Part shown: positions 5,999 through 7,843 of the stretch, in pieces | Numbering within the stretch: the first letter of the stretch is position 1 | Layout: each line of letters starts with the position of its first letter | DNA from: Pullilachnospira_A gallistercoris | GTDB taxonomy: Bacteria; Bacillota; Clostridia; Lachnospirales; Lachnospiraceae | NCBI GenBank assembly: GCA_018712125.1 | Contig: DVHM01000066.1 | Location: forward strand, 1 to 7,843 | Direction: 5' to 3' | DNA: 7,843 nucleotides | Translations under genes and position numbers: made by a program | The notes under the pieces: generated by a model | What the model was told of the DNA's origin: nothing | The model's input: the letters and a program-made list of their open reading frames with translations, nothing else | Database searches by the model: none

Positions 5999-7843
5999 TC
6001 AGATGTCCAGATTCTGAACATACTTGGCGTTTTCTTCGATAAATTCCCTTCTCGGTTCCACCTTATCTCCCATCAGCGTGGAGAAAGTCACATCGATCTC
6101 CGAAGCGTTCTCATCGTTGATCAGCACACGCTTGAGCACACGCTTCTCCGGATCCATGGTGGTCTCCCAGAGCTGTTCCGCATCCATCTCTCCCAGACCT
6201 TTGTACCGCTGAATCTTGTTGTTTCCGTCACGGCCGATCTCTGTCAGAATCCGGTTCAGTTCCTCATCACTGTAGGCATACCACACCTTCTTGTTCTTCT
6301 CGATCTTGTAGAGAGGCGGCTGCGCCAGATATACATATCCCTGACGGATCAGTTCCGGCATAAACCGATAGAGGAAAGTCAGCATCAGAGTGGCGATATG
6401 GGCGCCGTCCACATCCGCATCCGTCATGATGATGATCTTGTGATAGCGGAGTTTGGTAATGTCAAAGTCCTCATGAATACCGGTACCGAAAGCGGTAATC
6501 ATCGCTTTGATCTCGGCGTTGGAGTAAATTCTCTCCTCCCTTGCCTTCTCCACGTTCAGAATTTTTCCGCGCAGGGGAAGGATCGCCTGGGTTGCCCTGC
6601 TTCTCGCCTCCTTGGCGGAGCCGCCTGCGGAATCTCCCTCAACGATAAAAATCTCGCAGTTCTTCGGATCCTTGTCGGAACAGTCCGCCAGCTTTCCGGG
6701 AAGGGACGTTCCCTCAAGAGCCGTCTTTCTTCGGGTGAGATCCCTCGCCTTTCTGGCAGCCTCCCTGGCCCGCTGGGCCAGAAGAGTCTTTTCGCAGATG
6801 GCCTTCGCCACAGAAGGATTCTGCTCCAGAAAATAGGTCAGCTGTTCGCTGACGATGGCATCCACCGCTCCTCTCGCCTCGCTGTTTCCCAGTTTCTGCT
6901 TTGTCTGCCCCTCGAACTGGGGCTCCTCTATCTTTACACTGATGATGGCCGTCAGCCCCTCACGGATATCCTCTCCGGTAAAGGCCGCGTCCGAATCCTT
7001 GAGAATCTTATTTTCCCTGGCATAACTGTTGAACGTTTTGGTCAGGGCGCTGCGGAATCCGGAAAGATGGGTTCCCCCCTCCGGCGTGATGATGTTATTC
7101 ACAAAACTGTAGGAAGCGTCGTTGTAGGAATCGTTGTGCTGCATGGCAACTTCCACATAGACGCCATCCTTCTCTCCCTCACAGTAGATGACCTGGGGAT
7201 AGAGCGCTTCATTTCCTCTGTTCAGGTAGGTAACAAACTCCTTGATACCTCCCTCATAGTGGAAGGATTTCTCTACCGGAGGATCCTCCCGCAGATCTCT
7301 GAGACTGATCCTCAGGTTCTTGGTCAGGAAGGCCGTCTCCCTGAGGCGAACCTTCAGCGTATTGTAATCGAATACAGTCTCCTCAAAGATCGTGTCATCG
7401 GGGAGGAAGGTTACCTTTGTCCCCGTCTTATTCTCATCGCAGGTACCGATTACCTTCAGCGGGTACATGGTCTTGCCCTTCTCGTAACGCTGCTTGTAGA
7501 CCTTACCGTCACGGCAGATCTCAACCTCCAGCCAGTTGGACAGGGCATTGACCACCGACGCGCCCACGCCGTGCAGTCCGCCGGATACCTTGTATCCTCC
7601 GCCGCCGAATTTTCCTCCCGCGTGAAGAACCGTAAATACCACTTCCACCGCGGGGATACCCGCCTTGTGGTTGATGCCCGTGGGGATTCCACGCCCGTCG
7701 TCCTCCACCGTGACGGAATTGTCCCCATTGATGGTCACAACGATGTGGGTGCAGAAACCTGCCAAAGCCTCATCCACCGCGTTATCCACAATCTCGTACA
7801 CCAGATGGTGAAGGCCACGGCTGGACGTACTTCCGATATACAT
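5999..7843 (-). CDS. gyrB: DNA gyrase subunit B, partial (N-terminus beyond right edge)
   Basis: The ATPase/TOPRIM subunit of DNA gyrase. 614 residues are visible. The Met at the very edge is the internal one of the conserved MYIGST motif, and about 25-30 residues are missing compared with Bacillus GyrB of about 638. The GHKL ATPase domain shows EIVDNAVDEALAG (17-29), DDGRGIPTG (48-56) and GGLHGVGASVVNALS (88-102). The transducer domain contains KLGNSEARG (317-325). The TOPRIM domain has EGDSAGGSA (402-410), PLRGKILNVEKA (423-434) and DADVDGAH (475-482), giving the acidic Mg2+ ligands. YKGLGEMDAEQLWETTM and the typical ending YVQNLDI complete it. It lacks the long TOPRIM insert of Proteobacteria. 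gyrA follows after 41 bp. That gap holds only a weak 5-bp hairpin (CAGAT/ATCTG) with no T tract, so the two are expected to form one operon. Its promoter lies outside the window. Confidence 0.97.
   Translation of the reverse strand: MYIGSTSSRGLHHLVYEIVDNAVDEALAGFCTHIVVTINGDNSVTVEDDGRGIPTGINHKAGIPAVEVVFTVLHAGGKFGGGGYKVSGGLHGVGASVVNALSNWLEVEICRDGKVYKQRYEKGKTMYPLKVIGTCDENKTGTKVTFLPDDTIFEETVFDYNTLKVRLRETAFLTKNLRISLRDLREDPPVEKSFHYEGGIKEFVTYLNRGNEALYPQVIYCEGEKDGVYVEVAMQHNDSYNDASYSFVNNIITPEGGTHLSGFRSALTKTFNSYARENKILKDSDAAFTGEDIREGLTAIISVKIEEPQFEGQTKQKLGNSEARGAVDAIVSEQLTYFLEQNPSVAKAICEKTLLAQRAREAARKARDLTRRKTALEGTSLPGKLADCSDKDPKNCEIFIVEGDSAGGSAKEARSRATQAILPLRGKILNVEKAREERIYSNAEIKAMITAFGTGIHEDFDITKLRYHKIIIMTDADVDGAHIATLMLTFLYRFMPELIRQGYVYLAQPPLYKIEKNKKVWYAYSDEELNRILTEIGRDGNNKIQRYKGLGEMDAEQLWETTMDPEKRVLKRVLINDENASEIDVTFSTLMGDKVEPRREFIEENAKYVQNLDI
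7782..7790 (+). other. DnaA-box sequence match inside gyrB
   Basis: The plus strand reads TTATCCACA, an exact DnaA-box consensus. It covers the codons for the conserved Val-Asp-Asn of the ATP-binding motif (residues 19-21 of the visible protein), so protein conservation may account for it. It has the same orientation as the match at 4378-4386. Confidence 0.25.

Noticed and set aside
3924..6017. A 697-codon open frame on the plus strand, opposite gyrA and the end of gyrB
   Set aside because: It is His/Ser/Leu-rich with no recognisable domain and mirrors gyrA codons exactly. A long antisense frame is a common by-product of codon bias in a highly conserved gene.
1..7843. A search for mobile elements, CRISPR, defence genes and riboswitches
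   Set aside because: I found no transposase, no spaced repeats, no prophage attachment signs at the tRNA and no known riboswitch pattern. The region looks like ordinary core chromosome.

Overview
The window suggests a Gram-positive anaerobe of the Clostridia, most likely a Lachnospiraceae-like gut bacterium. This rests on overall protein resemblance (gyrase subunits, a two-subunit oxygen-sensitive class I fumarase), mid-range GC, strong AGGAGG-type ribosome binding sites and a tRNA gene without encoded CCA. The genus cannot be fixed from the sequence alone. All recognised genes lie on the minus strand, so transcription runs from the right edge to the left edge.

In transcription order, gyrB (start cut off by the right edge) is followed after 41 bp by gyrA. 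The gyrA end runs directly into the alpha subunit gene of an iron-sulfur fumarate hydratase, followed 31 bp later by the beta subunit gene. These four genes are tightly packed with no terminator between them and may share a transcript. A gyrBA pair usually sits close to dnaA and oriC in Firmicutes, so the window is probably origin-proximal. Two exact DnaA-box matches lie inside the gyrase genes, though conserved codons may explain them.

A tRNA-Ser(GCU) gene follows. Its own promoter has a -35 box that overlaps the stop codon of the fumarase beta gene, and a strong 18-bp-stem terminator lies just behind the tRNA. Next comes an IphP-type tyrosine phosphatase with an intact HCX5R active site. 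Then comes a separate promoter (TTGACA, 17 bp, TAAAAT) driving a sugar:cation symporter of the GPH family, whose 3' end is lost at the left edge.

The genes fall into four functions: DNA supercoiling, a fumarate/malate step of central metabolism, serine decoding, and an apparently independent phosphatase/transporter pair. No gene-free stretch exceeds 300 bases. I see no mobile element, CRISPR array or defence system and no clear sign of a new system. The items worth checking are details: the gyrase-fumarase coupling, a glycine in the GyrA quinolone region, duplicated translation-start signals on the transporter, and a palindrome over its promoter.
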